From an uncultured Porphyromonadaceae bacterium (GTDB taxonomy: Bacteria; Bacteroidota; Bacteroidia; Bacteroidales; Muribaculaceae), in the NCBI GenBank assembly GCA_947175205.1, contig CAMWLS010000003.1, positions 1-64,000 on the forward strand: 64,000 nt of DNA, written 5' to 3'. The notes beneath the pieces are model-generated. The model had not been told where the DNA came from and ran no database searches. It saw nothing but the letters and a program-made list of their open reading frames with translations. Position 1 is the first letter of the stretch. Each line of letters starts with the position of its first letter. Shown here in pieces: positions 10,901 to 19,800 of this stretch. Made by a program: the position numbers and the translations under genes.

Positions 10901-13313
10901 GTATACTGTAAAGATTTGTGTTAAAGCTCAGTGTATCAGTCACTCCCGGTTCCTGACCGGTGATGGTAACAGTGTACCGCCCGACAGGAAGAGTAGAAAA
11001 ATCTAATTTTCTGACCGTAGAAACTGTACTGAAAATAGTGTCAGACCCCCTTGTCAATGTGTAAATCAGGGGCACTGCGTGTTGAGCCGGCCGTCCCATT
11101 GCATCAACAACTGAAACGGGAATTTCCGTACCTGATTTTTCTGCTGCCAACCACTCAGTTTCTCCGTTTATGGTTATGGCATAAGGAGCACCTGTAGAGA
11201 ACCCGGTGCGGAGGGTCTGAATTTCTCCGTCAGGGGAGGTGACGTTTATGTCTGCACGGAAAAATTTCTGTCTGTCATTTTTGAGTGCAGATGAATTTAT
11301 TTTGAAAGAGAAATGTCCGGTGGCGTCCGTGCGCGTGCTGTCTGACATGAGTGTTTCATTTTCATAGCGGTACCGCCAGGTGGGAGCGGTGGATACACGC
11401 ATGAGGACAGAAGCGTCAGCCACAGGCATGCCGTTGTAACCCATGGCGGTACCGGTAATGGTGACAGTACCATCTGCTGAGCGGGAAACATCTCCGGCCT
11501 TGACTTCAAAGGTGGGCGCGGTAAACTCAGCCACTTCTACTGTCACGACTGAGCTGTAGCGTTCATACAGGACGTCAGCCTCAACTCTGAATGTACCTTT
11601 CAGTCCGTCACCGGGGATGGTGAGTTCTGTGTCAGCCCTGCCCATGCGGTCAGTAATGACGGTGTCAGCAGCCACGATGTTTCCGTTAGGGTCTATAAGG
11701 GTGAGTTCCACCCGCAGGTCCTGTGCCGTTTTCAGGGCTTTGGCCTTGAGAGAATCAGCAATAACGGCTACGGCTACATTCTGCCCCTGCCGATAGACGG
11801 CTCTGTCTGTCATAAGGGTTAGCTGTACGGGAGCCTGTTTCTGAGGCTCATAGTAGACGGGAAGGTTACATTCAGCACCGCGTTGGAGAGCACCATTAAC
11901 TTTGATACTGACGCGCGGACTTCTCTTGCCCATCTTTTTCAGTGTATCCCATTTATATGAGGGCATGACCATCTGCATGGCTCCTTTGCTGTGTTTGAAA
12001 GAGCCTAAAGGGATGGTTTGGGTTTGCTTGCGTGCTGTTGCGTAGGCTGATTCTTCTGCGGTGCAGGAACTTACCGGAGCTCCGTCATAAGGCGAGACTG
12101 CAAGGATGGTGGTCAGCGAATCAGTAGAAAGCACCATAGGAACGGCTTTAACTACGCTGACTATACTGATGTCTGCTTTAGAGGAAAGGGCTCTCAGTGG
12201 GGCCGCAGAAGGTGCCAGAATATAGAAGCCTGTGGACGGCGGGAAGGTAAGGGCCATTTTTGTTGTATCCTCCTGACCCGGGACAGGAGTGCAGTCAGAG
12301 GAAACGCTTGTAACCAGTTCTATATATGAGGTATCAAGATTATGTTTTTCCGGTATCTTTATTCCTTTATATCTCCATAGTGTAACAGATGGATGAGCTA
12401 CGGCGCGGGAGAAGATTTCCAGTTCAACCTTTTCTCCGGGAGCAACAAGCGCGGGGGCTGAAGTACGTACGTATGGACTGTTGGCTACCTGCATGGCATA
12501 GTCAATCCACTCTCCCACAGGGGTGTTACCATAATACATCTTTGCCAGGGCCAGTGCGTCATACTCATTGGTATCGCATGAGCCGAACCCGGTTCTTGTA
12601 ATCCACGCCAGATACAGAGCAGCCTTTCTCTTATCATCACCGGCCATGAGGAGCCACTGAGAAAGAGACTTTGAGGGTTCAGCCTCAAACATACATCTCC
12701 ACCAGGCAGGTGAAAAGCGAGGAAGGAACTCAGCGGCCTCAGCGGCAAGTTCCTTATTGTCTGACCGGACGGCAATAAAACCGGTCACAGTGGGATAAAA
12801 CATCTGTGTAATGCAGTCCGCCTCCACTATTGTGGGGAAGTCAGCCAAAGGAGCGTCATCAGCTGTGGCTTCTTCCATGGCAGCCCGCCACAGAGAATCG
12901 GCACAATAAAGAAGCTGAGAGCGTGTATAGTCCTCAACATTTGCGGGCAGAGGAAATAAGGCTGTCTCAGCGTCACTGTAGCGTGACTCAGCGAGCCCTG
13001 CAAACAGCGTGGCTTCATAGGATAAGCAGAGTGCTTTCAGGGCCGGCTGCGTGAAAGTAGCGGCGAGTGAGTCCACCCTGGCGGTATACACGCTTACAGC
13101 CTGCGGGTCAATGGCTGCTGCGGCAACAGTCTGCTGCATCAGAGCTGTCAGACGTTCCTGTTCAGAACCGGAGGCAAGAACCGCGGCAGCATCAGAGAAA
13201 ACGGTACGCGGATAAGCAAAATCAGGTTTACTGAAGTCAGCCCTTACAGTATTTGCACATAAGAAACACGCCATAAGCAGACTTCCCAATATTTTTAAAA
13301 TCTTCATATTCAA
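7971..13313 (-). CDS. Giant alpha-2-macroglobulin family protein, no thioester motif
   Basis: 1780 aa with a signal peptide (about residues 1-25). An alpha-helical N-terminal region is followed by macroglobulin domains, including the MG2-type segment starting TDRAVYRQGQNVAVAV (about residue 510). The A2M core has QSWSFVAVLWDDNMRNGLV, and the helical thioester-domain-like region runs from about residue 1290 to 1560. At the place where trapping macroglobulins have CxEQ, this protein reads LPGLYELNINTATAAAS, so the thioester is absent. Such Bacteroidetes proteins are presumed periplasmic or surface protease-binding or envelope-guarding factors; function here is inferred. A good -33/-7 promoter lies upstream. 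Confidence 0.88.
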   Translation of the reverse strand: MNMKILKILGSLLMACFLCANTVRADFSKPDFAYPRTVFSDAAAVLASGSEQERLTALMQQTVAAAAIDPQAVSVYTARVDSLAATFTQPALKALCLSYEATLFAGLAESRYSDAETALFPLPANVEDYTRSQLLYCADSLWRAAMEEATADDAPLADFPTIVEADCITQMFYPTVTGFIAVRSDNKELAAEAAEFLPRFSPAWWRCMFEAEPSKSLSQWLLMAGDDKRKAALYLAWITRTGFGSCDTNEYDALALAKMYYGNTPVGEWIDYAMQVANSPYVRTSAPALVAPGEKVELEIFSRAVAHPSVTLWRYKGIKIPEKHNLDTSYIELVTSVSSDCTPVPGQEDTTKMALTFPPSTGFYILAPSAAPLRALSSKADISIVSVVKAVPMVLSTDSLTTILAVSPYDGAPVSSCTAEESAYATARKQTQTIPLGSFKHSKGAMQMVMPSYKWDTLKKMGKRSPRVSIKVNGALQRGAECNLPVYYEPQKQAPVQLTLMTDRAVYRQGQNVAVAVIADSLKAKALKTAQDLRVELTLIDPNGNIVAADTVITDRMGRADTELTIPGDGLKGTFRVEADVLYERYSSVVTVEVAEFTAPTFEVKAGDVSRSADGTVTITGTAMGYNGMPVADASVLMRVSTAPTWRYRYENETLMSDSTRTDATGHFSFKINSSALKNDRQKFFRADINVTSPDGEIQTLRTGFSTGAPYAITINGETEWLAAEKSGTEIPVSVVDAMGRPAQHAVPLIYTLTRGSDTIFSTVSTVRKLDFSTLPVGRYTVTITGQEPGVTDTLSFNTNLYSIQRNQLPDDVSLFLPRNHFQEIHSSTVCVSVGQTKLPHIYYYILHPDGAVSMHEGSRGFTEIKLRMPDEGAECQAIISVMNNGEVHSEYLCFELTEKESVEVQTVTFRDIIEPGTVEKWTFRLTKNNKVLKQVAGIATMYSEALNTLSQYRLPYFRRAFEPRADYRIATPNGFKDYCRWSGTVLGYKGPDVSSTPSFLYVPQFYMFVKQRAMLYKSAAMANGVSGDGAVMDLYEEAAVETAEAGSVDNGRDEEIPQLREHEQLQAFWKPLLTSGPEGNVEVEFTVPDISQSWSFVAVLWDDNMRNGLVTKRIVASKKIMASVKAPQWFRAQDRAVVMCSLSNNSDEAADVQYVCEAVAPVDTDSAIARVAGVLTVAPGATEYVPLEILVPADYSSLTVRVMAQSGTHTDGEQASVAVLPSELTVTDVKTFFMSVGQEQEEVDVEGEVKDRKIDLWTNPTGIIIKALPGLYELNINTATAAASSLFRTFVSAGLLKHNPEWAEYVASIGEGPADSPSLSEDNSYKLSLLQSTPWQKAARGISARQELLKLLLEPKVVDKAISDARESLLNLQTSEGGYRWCDADAKASPWATAQVLLYSGMIHDCGFAVSDASLEASLQEAFRYYSSYVVSNQKRSNGKLHSDVTLTAICLSNPQFRTSDDAKEIIRLTLKDFQENWKHGTPGSKATEALMLKQAGKFKSASEIMTSVQQFAVKSTQWGVWFPSVKNVDAYANILRAYETILSDKEQTDDIRRYLIHRALVMPELGSSDATSLICAFLSTGTEWSLTTPDFTVETMANRMIIKRPTATAPAYGTVCTRQVMNVKDVKAAECPELSIQRQINVKQSDGSYKQFHPGKDILEAGSQVRIDLILTASDDLQYITVHDPRPAIFQPVIQQSGRRFSGGLGMYVDNVAGGTNFFITSLPRGTWHVTYDCNVISAGDYIYPAAQAQSQYQPAVTARTAAAMVATKVSLKRYTIE

Positions 13314-13353
13314 CGATTAACTATTTCCACAAATTTCCAAAAACTATTTCCGC

Positions 13354-13385
13354 CAAATTTATAAATCATTTTCAAGAATACCAAA
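13354..13385 (-). promoter_or_regulatory. Promoter of the alpha-2-macroglobulin gene
   Basis: On the minus strand TTTG (13385-13382), 20 bp, then TAAATTTG (13361-13354), an exact -7 box. It lies 41 bp before the start codon and is divergent from the RAYT promoter. Confidence 0.7.
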
Positions 13386-13398
13386 CCGCAAGACAGTC

Positions 13399-13429
13399 TT
13401 TGCATATAAAGAATATTTGGCTATCTTTG
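13399..13429 (+). promoter_or_regulatory. Promoter of the RAYT gene
   Basis: TTTG at 13399-13402, a 19-bp gap, and TATCTTTG at 13422-13429 match both Bacteroidetes promoter elements. The RAYT ATG follows 37 bp later. It may also feed the type III restriction operon, because only 26 bp separate RAYT from mod. Confidence 0.7.
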
Positions 13430-13466
13430 CTTTTGGTTCCAAACTGACAAATCAAGGGAGGTCTCA

Positions 13467-14024
13467 ATGGGTGATAGGCACAGATTCAGAGCATTATGGC
13501 ATGACTATAACGAAGGACTGTATTTCGTTACAGTTTGTGCATATGAAAAGCGCCATTTATACGGAAAAATTGCAGGGACGCGATTCTTTGCATCCGAATT
13601 AGGTGAAATTATTGAAAAACACCTTAAAAATATTCCGCAATTTCACCAAGATGTTGAGATACTGAATTATGTTGTAATGCCAAATCATATACATATGGTG
13701 CTCAGTGTTGGGACAGCAAGACGCGGAGAACTTACTTCAATGGAATCCAGGAAATCAATGTCTGCAAATATGGGGTGTCTGAGGCCACCGAAACAGGGTG
13801 AGATGTGCCCGGAGAGTCACCATAACAGCCGATTAGCATCAATTATAGGAGCGTTCAAAGCGGGAGTCACACGGACTGCGCGGACGCGAAGAATCGCGTC
13901 CCTACCGTGCTGGCAATCCCGGTATCACGAACATATAATACGAAATCAGAGGGCTTTTGATTATATCATGAAGTATATTGATACAAACGTTGAGAATTGG
14001 AGTAAGGATTGTTTCGTAAATTAA
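13467..14024 (+). CDS. REP-associated tyrosine transposase (RAYT, Y1/IS200-like)
   Basis: 185 aa. The HUH motif is MPNHIHMVL with His74 and His76. GLYFVTVCAYEKRHLYGKI at the N-terminus and CWQSRYHEHIIRNQRAFDYIMKYI at the C-terminus are characteristic of RAYTs, single-copy relatives of IS200 transposases that act on REP palindromes. Residues 37-44 (GTRFFASE) and 139-147 (RTRRIASLP) are encoded by REP palindromes of the type found nearby, so the gene carries its presumed substrate inside itself. The catalytic tyrosine was not assigned with confidence. It has its own promoter and precedes the type III mod gene by 26 bp. Confidence 0.9.
   Translation: MGDRHRFRALWHDYNEGLYFVTVCAYEKRHLYGKIAGTRFFASELGEIIEKHLKNIPQFHQDVEILNYVVMPNHIHMVLSVGTARRGELTSMESRKSMSANMGCLRPPKQGEMCPESHHNSRLASIIGAFKAGVTRTARTRRIASLPCWQSRYHEHIIRNQRAFDYIMKYIDTNVENWSKDCFVN
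13575..13596 (+). repeat. REP palindrome inside RAYT (degenerate)
   Basis: GGGACGCGATTCTTTGCATC, continuing CG, differs from the window's REP consensus by two substitutions in the second arm. It is read in frame as GTRFFASE. Confidence 0.75.
13881..13905 (-). repeat. REP palindrome inside RAYT (perfect, reverse orientation)
   Basis: This is the exact reverse complement of the 25-bp consensus GTA-GGGACGCGATTCTTCG-CGTCCG. It is read in frame as RTRRIASLP, within the loop between GVTRTA and CWQSRY of the transposase. Confidence 0.93.
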
Positions 14025-14050
14025 CAGATTATAACAACAGATTATAATAT

Positions 14051-16039
14051 ATGGATAGACTGAAAATGCAGAGCCGTGATGTTGTGGGCGGCAACGTGGA
14101 GAAGATTGCCGCGTTGTTTCCGCAATGCGTTACGGAGCGACTAAATAAAGAAGGTAAGCCGGAACTTGCCATTGACTTTGACAAACTCCGTGCGGAGTTG
14201 TCAAATGACACCCTTGAAGATGGCGAGGAACGCTATCAATTCACTTGGCCCGATAAGCGGGCAGCGTCGCGCCTCGCCAACGAGCCGGTAAATCTTACCC
14301 TGCGTCCCTGCCGCGAGGAGTCTGTTGGAAAGGACGGTACTCCCGGAGGATTTGATTCAGAGAATCTTTATATCGAGGGCGACAACCTCGATGTTCTTAA
14401 AGTACTTCGCGAAACTTACCTCGGTCGTGTCAAGATGATTTACATTGACCCTCCGTATAACACAGGTAATGACTTTGTCTATAACGACAATTTCGCTCAG
14501 GGTAAGGAGGACTTCGAGCAAAACAGTGGTCTGTTTGATGCCGAGGGTAACCAAACAATAGACCCTATGCAGCGCAACACCGAAGCCAACGGTCGCTTTC
14601 ACACCGATTGGCTCAATATGATATATCCTCGATTGAAAGTCGCTCGCGACTTGCTCTCTGACGATGGGGTTATCTTCATCTCTATGGATGATAACGAAGC
14701 CAAGAATTTAAAAGCTGTATGTGATGAAATTTTTGGCTCTCAGAATTTCCTTGCACAAGTTGTTTGGGAACGTGCATATTCTCCAATCAATTTGATGAAG
14801 CATTTCTCGCCTTCGCATGATTATATTTTAGTTTATGCAAAAAATCAAGAATTAGCAGAGTGTAGAGGAATTCCTCGTTCACAAGAAGCTAATGACAGGT
14901 ACTCTAATCCCGATAACGATCCGCGTGGACCTTGGAAACCAAGCGATCTATCAGTGGGTCCTGCTGTTGAATCCAATATATATCCGATTACGACGCCCTC
15001 CGGGCGTATAGTAGAGCCTCCAGCTGCTCGCAGCTGGAGGCTCTCGCGGAACGCGTTCCGCGAGAGACTCCAAGATAACCGCATATGGTTCGGCCCAAAT
15101 GGAGATAGTGTTCCTTCAATGAAGCGTTTTTTATCCGAACTACGTAAAACGGGTATTACACCAATGACTATATGGAAGTATACAGAAGTGGACCACTCTC
15201 AGGCTGCTACACAAAAACTTGCCAAGCTTTTTGATGGCAAAAAATACTTCGATTATCCCAAACCTGTCGAACTGCTTAAACGTTGTCTCGCTCTATATAC
15301 TTCGCCTGATGAATGTATCGTGCTTGACTTCTTCAGCGGAAGTGGAACGTTTGCACAAGCCGTTATGGAACTTAATGCCAATGACGGAGGAAAGCGAAAA
15401 TATATTTTGGTTCAAGCTCCTGAGAAAATGGAGAATCCCGCGAACGTTGAATTAAAGTTTGAAACCATTCCTCAATTTGCAGAGGAACGTATTCGCCGAG
15501 CCGGGGAGCAAATCCGTAGGGACGCGATTCTTCGCGTCCGCAATGACAAAACAGCCGGCACAGCGACGGGCGATTTATTTGATGATATGGATTCGGAGCG
15601 GACGCGTAGAATCGCGTCCCTACCAGACACCGGCTTCCGTGTCCTCAAACTTGATTCGTCGAATATGGAGGACGTATTCTATACTCCCGATGCTTTCGAG
15701 CCGTCGTTGCTTGACGGACTCGTGGATAACATCAAGGCTGACCGCACCGGCGAAGACCTGCTTTTCCAAGTTATGCTCGACCTCGGCATTGAACTCTCTG
15801 CCAAGATTGAACGTAAGGAAATTGCAGGTAAAGAAGTGTTCTCAGTCGATGATGATTACCTGCTCGCTTGTTTCGACACGGACGTGAACGAAACTACTAT
15901 CGAGGAAATGGCGAAGCTGCTACCTACGCACCTTGTCATTCGCGATGCGTCTGCCGCTAACGACAATGTGCTTGACAACTTTGACCAAATCATCGAATCC
16001 TATTCAAACGAGAAGAAAATCACCACTCATATCCTCTAA
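14051..16039 (+). CDS. mod: Type III restriction-modification system methyltransferase (Mod)
   Basis: 662 aa. Catalytic motif DPPYNTGNDF (Asp133-Tyr136) precedes the AdoMet motif DFFSGSGTFAQAVMEL (about residues 426-441), the beta-class order of type III N6-adenine methylases. The region between holds the target-recognition domain; the C-terminal FRVLKLDSSNMEDVFY segment is typical of Mod. It modifies DNA and supplies sequence specificity to Res. Two REP palindromes encode residues 489-497 and 517-525, and a double palindrome underlies residues 321-339, all in frame. It is the first gene of a tight operon with a 66-aa ORF, a zeta-like gene and res. Confidence 0.95.
   Translation: MDRLKMQSRDVVGGNVEKIAALFPQCVTERLNKEGKPELAIDFDKLRAELSNDTLEDGEERYQFTWPDKRAASRLANEPVNLTLRPCREESVGKDGTPGGFDSENLYIEGDNLDVLKVLRETYLGRVKMIYIDPPYNTGNDFVYNDNFAQGKEDFEQNSGLFDAEGNQTIDPMQRNTEANGRFHTDWLNMIYPRLKVARDLLSDDGVIFISMDDNEAKNLKAVCDEIFGSQNFLAQVVWERAYSPINLMKHFSPSHDYILVYAKNQELAECRGIPRSQEANDRYSNPDNDPRGPWKPSDLSVGPAVESNIYPITTPSGRIVEPPAARSWRLSRNAFRERLQDNRIWFGPNGDSVPSMKRFLSELRKTGITPMTIWKYTEVDHSQAATQKLAKLFDGKKYFDYPKPVELLKRCLALYTSPDECIVLDFFSGSGTFAQAVMELNANDGGKRKYILVQAPEKMENPANVELKFETIPQFAEERIRRAGEQIRRDAILRVRNDKTAGTATGDLFDDMDSERTRRIASLPDTGFRVLKLDSSNMEDVFYTPDAFEPSLLDGLVDNIKADRTGEDLLFQVMLDLGIELSAKIERKEIAGKEVFSVDDDYLLACFDTDVNETTIEEMAKLLPTHLVIRDASAANDNVLDNFDQIIESYSNEKKITTHIL
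15013..15066. repeat. Two overlapping large palindromes inside mod
   Basis: Palindrome one has 14-bp arms (AGAGCCTCCAGCTG and complement, 15013-15044) around the loop CTCG. Palindrome two is a perfect 26-bp palindrome at 15041-15066 centred on CGGAACG/CGTTCCG. They share 15041-15044. A smaller hairpin (ACGCCC-TCC-GGGCGT) lies at 14993-15007. The sequence encodes EPPAARSWRLSRNAFRERL, which fits the normal Mod family sequence at this place. Confidence 0.9.
15516..15540 (+). repeat. REP palindrome inside mod (perfect)
   Basis: Exact copy of the REP consensus (stem GGACGCGA/TCGCGTCC, loop TTCT, preceded by GTAG). It is read in frame as RRDAILRVR, residues 489-497 of Mod. Confidence 0.95.
15599..15623 (-). 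repeat. REP palindrome inside mod (reverse, one mismatch)
   Basis: Reverse-orientation REP with one substitution, at the base pair closing the loop. It is read in frame as RTRRIASLP, residues 517-525 of Mod, the same nonapeptide as RAYT residues 139-147. Confidence 0.95.
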
Positions 16040-16044
16040 ACCCT

Positions 16045-16245
16045 ATGACACAAGCAGAATTTCAATCATACCGCTTCGACGCTCGCCATGAGCCGAGCGA
16101 TGAACAGTTAGGACAGCTGATGGAAAATGCGGCTGAAAAGGTAAGGGAAACCAATCGCGAGTCTGACGAGAAGTTTTTCGCCGAACTTCGCCGCGCAAGC
16201 GACGAGGCTAAAAAGCGTGGTGCAACTCAATCTGATAACAAATGA
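16045..16245 (+). CDS. Small charged protein between mod and zeta-like gene; candidate antitoxin
   Basis: 66 aa, highly charged and predicted helical (DEQLGQLMENAAEKVRETNRESDEKFFAELRRASDEAKKR), with no recognised domain. It starts 5 bp after mod and its TGA overlaps the ATG of the zeta-like gene as ATGA, so the two are translationally coupled. A small helical protein directly before a zeta-type kinase is the arrangement of epsilon/zeta toxin-antitoxin pairs, but I see no clear epsilon homology. An alternative is an accessory subunit of the restriction complex. Confidence 0.7.
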   Translation: MTQAEFQSYRFDARHEPSDEQLGQLMENAAEKVRETNRESDEKFFAELRRASDEAKKRGATQSDNK

Positions 16246-16844
16246 GAAAGGAAGGACACGCACCACTACTGATTGTCATTGCCGGCCCCAATGGCTCTGG
16301 CAAGACTACGATAACTGCGGAAGTTCTTGCGAGCGAATGGCTTGAAGATGCGGTTTATATCAACCCCGACATTGTGGCTCAGGAGAAGTTTGGCAACTGG
16401 AACTCTCCCGAGGCTGTGCGCGAGGCCGCTCTCTATTGCGAGCAATGGCGTGAACGCTGTCTCGCTAATGGTGAAAGTCTGATTTTTGAAACCGTAATGT
16501 CGGCTCCCGATAAAATCAACTTTATCCGTCGCGCAAAGCAAGCCGGATATTTTGTGAGAATTTTCTTCATCTCAACCGCCAACCCCACCATCAACGCGGC
16601 GCGTATCGCCCGGCGTGTTATGAAGGGCGGTCATGATGTGCCTATCCCCAAAATCATCTCTCGCTACATAAAGTCCATTGCCAACTGCGCTGAAATCGCG
16701 CCGGAGGTTGACCGACTTTATGTGTATGACAACTCGCTTGAAGATGTCAAGGCGCAGCCTCTTTTCAGACTGCGCGACGGGGATTTAGGCAAGCAGTATG
16801 TTGAATCTGTCCCCGAATGGGCCAAAAACATTTTGCCCAAGTAA
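16242..16844 (+). CDS. Zeta-toxin-like P-loop kinase within the type III RM operon
   Basis: 200 aa. Walker A is GPNGSGKTT (residues 15-23). INPDIVAQEKFGNWN and the LIFETVMSAPDKINFIRRAKQAGYFVRIFFIST stretch resemble zeta toxins, which phosphorylate UDP-N-acetylglucosamine. RIARRVMKGGHDVPIPKIISRY matches the second conserved zeta region with Arg and His. Overlaps tie it to both neighbours: ATGA with the 66-aa ORF and TAATG with res. It may be a toxin kept in check by its neighbour, or a kinase serving the restriction system. The family is clear; toxicity and substrate are unproven here. Confidence 0.85.
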   Translation: MRKEGHAPLLIVIAGPNGSGKTTITAEVLASEWLEDAVYINPDIVAQEKFGNWNSPEAVREAALYCEQWRERCLANGESLIFETVMSAPDKINFIRRAKQAGYFVRIFFISTANPTINAARIARRVMKGGHDVPIPKIISRYIKSIANCAEIAPEVDRLYVYDNSLEDVKAQPLFRLRDGDLGKQYVESVPEWAKNILPK

Positions 16845-19800
16845 TGAAGTTTCAGTTTAAGATACAAGGGTATCAGACAGAGGCTGTTGAAGATACGGTG
16901 AACGTGTTCCGAGGTCAGCCTAAGCGCGACCCGAAACACTATCGCCGCGACATCGGCAAAATCGCTAAGGGTACGCTTTTCTCTGAAGACGAGGAAGCGG
17001 GCTACCGAAATGCCGCTGTGGAACTCAGTAAGAAACAGCTTCTTGAAAATATCCGGGAAATGCAGGTCAGAAACCAAATCGTGCCGAGCACAACTCTTGC
17101 CACAGGGCATGGCGTTGTGAATCTTGACATCGAAATGGAGACCGGCACAGGTAAGACTTACGTCTATATCAAAACGATGTTTGAACTCAATAAGCAATAT
17201 GGCTGGAGCAAGTTCATCATCGTTGTGCCGAGTATCGCTATACGTGAGGGTGTCGCGAAGTCGTTCCGTATGCTCGAAGATCACTTTATGGAGTACTACG
17301 GCAAGAAAGCTCGTTGGTTTGTCTATAGCAGCTCAAACCTCAATCAGCTCGACCAGTTCTCACAGGACAGCGGCATCTCGGTTATGATTATCAATACTCA
17401 GGCTTTCGCTACCTCCATGAAAGAGGGAGGCAAAAGCAAGGAGAGTCGCATCATTTACTCTAAGCGTGATGAATTTGGCTCTCGTCGCCCTATAGATGTT
17501 ATTGCAGCAAACCGTCCGATAATCATAATGGACGAACCTCAGAAGATGGAGGGCACAGCTACTCAATCTGCACTTGCAAAGTTCAAACCTCTTTTTGTAC
17601 TTAACTATTCCGCCACCCACAAAACAAAACACGATACCATATATGCGCTCGACGCTTACGACGCTTACAAGGAGCAACTTGTAAAGCGTATTCAGGTGCA
17701 GGGCTTTGAGGTCAAGAACCTCAAAGGTACGAGCGGATACATGTATATCGACGGCATGGTGCTTTCGCCCAAGCGTCCGCCGGAAGTACGTATTGAACTG
17801 GAGTGCAAGCGTAAAGACGGCTCTATCCGCAGAGAGGTGAAAAAGTTCGCCACCGGCGACTCTCTCTTTGCAGCCTCCGGACTCGCTCAATACGAGGACT
17901 TTGTTATCTCCGAAATCAATCCGCGTGGTCGTGGCTATGTTACTTTCCTTAACGGCGATACTCTATATTGTGGAGAGGTCGTTGGCGACACCAACGAGGA
18001 AGCAATGCAGCGCGTCCAAATCCGTCAGACTATCATTGCTCACCTCACGAAAGAAAAGGAGCTGTTCAACCGAGGAATCAAATGTCTCACACTTTTCTTT
18101 ATTGACGAAGTGAGCCACTATCGACAATATGACGAGGATGGCAACGAAGTAAAGGGTAAGTTCCAAAAGATTTTCGAGGAGGAATACGCCAGGATTATCA
18201 ATGACTTTATCACCGTCTTTGATACTCCATACGATATGTACCTGCGTCGTTTCAAACCTTACGAAACCCACAAAGGTTACTTCTCTATCGACAAGAAAGG
18301 TCGCACGATAAACTCCGAAACCAAGCGCGGCTCTGATATATCTGACGACATCTCAGCCTACGATCTTATTCTAAAGAATAAAGAACGTCTGCTGAGTTTT
18401 GAAGAACCAACTCGCTTTATCTTCTCCCATTCAGCACTGCGCGAGGGTTGGGACAATCCTAACGTGTTCCAAATCTGTACGCTTCGCCACAGCAATTCTA
18501 CCACCGCCAAACGTCAGGAGGTAGGCCGTGGCTTGCGTATATGCGTTGACAAGAACGGTATTCGCCAAGACAAGGAACTTCTCGGCGAAGATGTTCACGA
18601 GGTAAATCAACTTACCGTTATTGCCAATGAGAGTTATACAGACTTCACCTATGCGCTTCAACGCGAAACCCGCGAAGCTCTGCGTGATCGCGTTACGGCC
18701 GCTTCGCAGGATTATTTCATCGGCAAAGTGGTAGTGGATTCCAACGGTGAAAAGCATACCATTGACTTGATGGATGCCACTCTGATTTTAGGTTATCTCT
18801 ATCAGAGCGGGTATGTTACGCGCAATGGCAATCTGACCCCAAAATATCATGCAGACGCAAAAGCTGAAGAGTTGATGATTTTGCCGGAAGATTCTCCCAT
18901 TAAGAATATTGAATCGGGTATGCAGAAACTCATTGCCGGAATCTTCAATCCCAAAGTGCTTGAAGATATGGTAGAGGAAGTTGCCCCGACCACTCCGGCA
19001 AATGAACTTAACGACAACTTCAGCGACAAACGATTCCAAAAACTCTGGAATGAGATTAACCACAAGTATGTCTATACAGTTCATTATGATAGCGAGGAGT
19101 TGATTGATAAGGCTATCGCCAACCTCAAGAACCTCTCTGTTACCAAACTCCAGTACGTTATGGTTACCGGCGAGCAGGATAAAGAGACCGTTACGGAGTT
19201 TGGCAATACAAAATCAACAACTCGCGAACTGACGGACGTATCCACTTCGTCAGTGCCTTACGATGTAGTTGGAGACATTGCGCGTGGCGCTCGTCTCACT
19301 CGACGCACCGTTGTGAAAATTCTTAAAGGCATTGGAATGAAAGCTATGCTTTTCAAAAATAACCCTGAAGAATTTATCCGCAACGTTATAAAGGCAATAC
19401 GCGAAGAAAAAGCTACTATGATTGTTGATCATATCACCTACAACCCGACTAAGGCTGAGCCTTATGATAGCACAATCTTTGTGCCGGAACGTAGGCTGAA
19501 TATAAATAAGGCTATTGAGTTGTCTAAGCATATCACTCCTTACGTTGCATACGATAGTGACGGAGAGAAGAAATTTGCTCAAGGACTGGAAGGTGCAACC
19601 GAGGTCCTTATATTCGCCAAACTTCCTCGTAAGTTCAAAATACCTACGCCGGTCGGTTACTATGCTCCCGACTGGGCGATAGTATTTGAGGAGGGTACAG
19701 TTCGCCATATCTTCTTTGTTGCTGAGACCAAAGGGTCACTCATCAATATGGATCTTCGCGGTGTCGAACTTGCCAAGACCGAGTGTGCCAAACGCCTCTT

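Noticed and set aside
14845..15084. Minus-strand 79-aa ORF in mod containing LSRNAFRESLQ
   Set aside because: It exists only because the palindromes there read alike on both strands. It is antisense to a clear mod gene.
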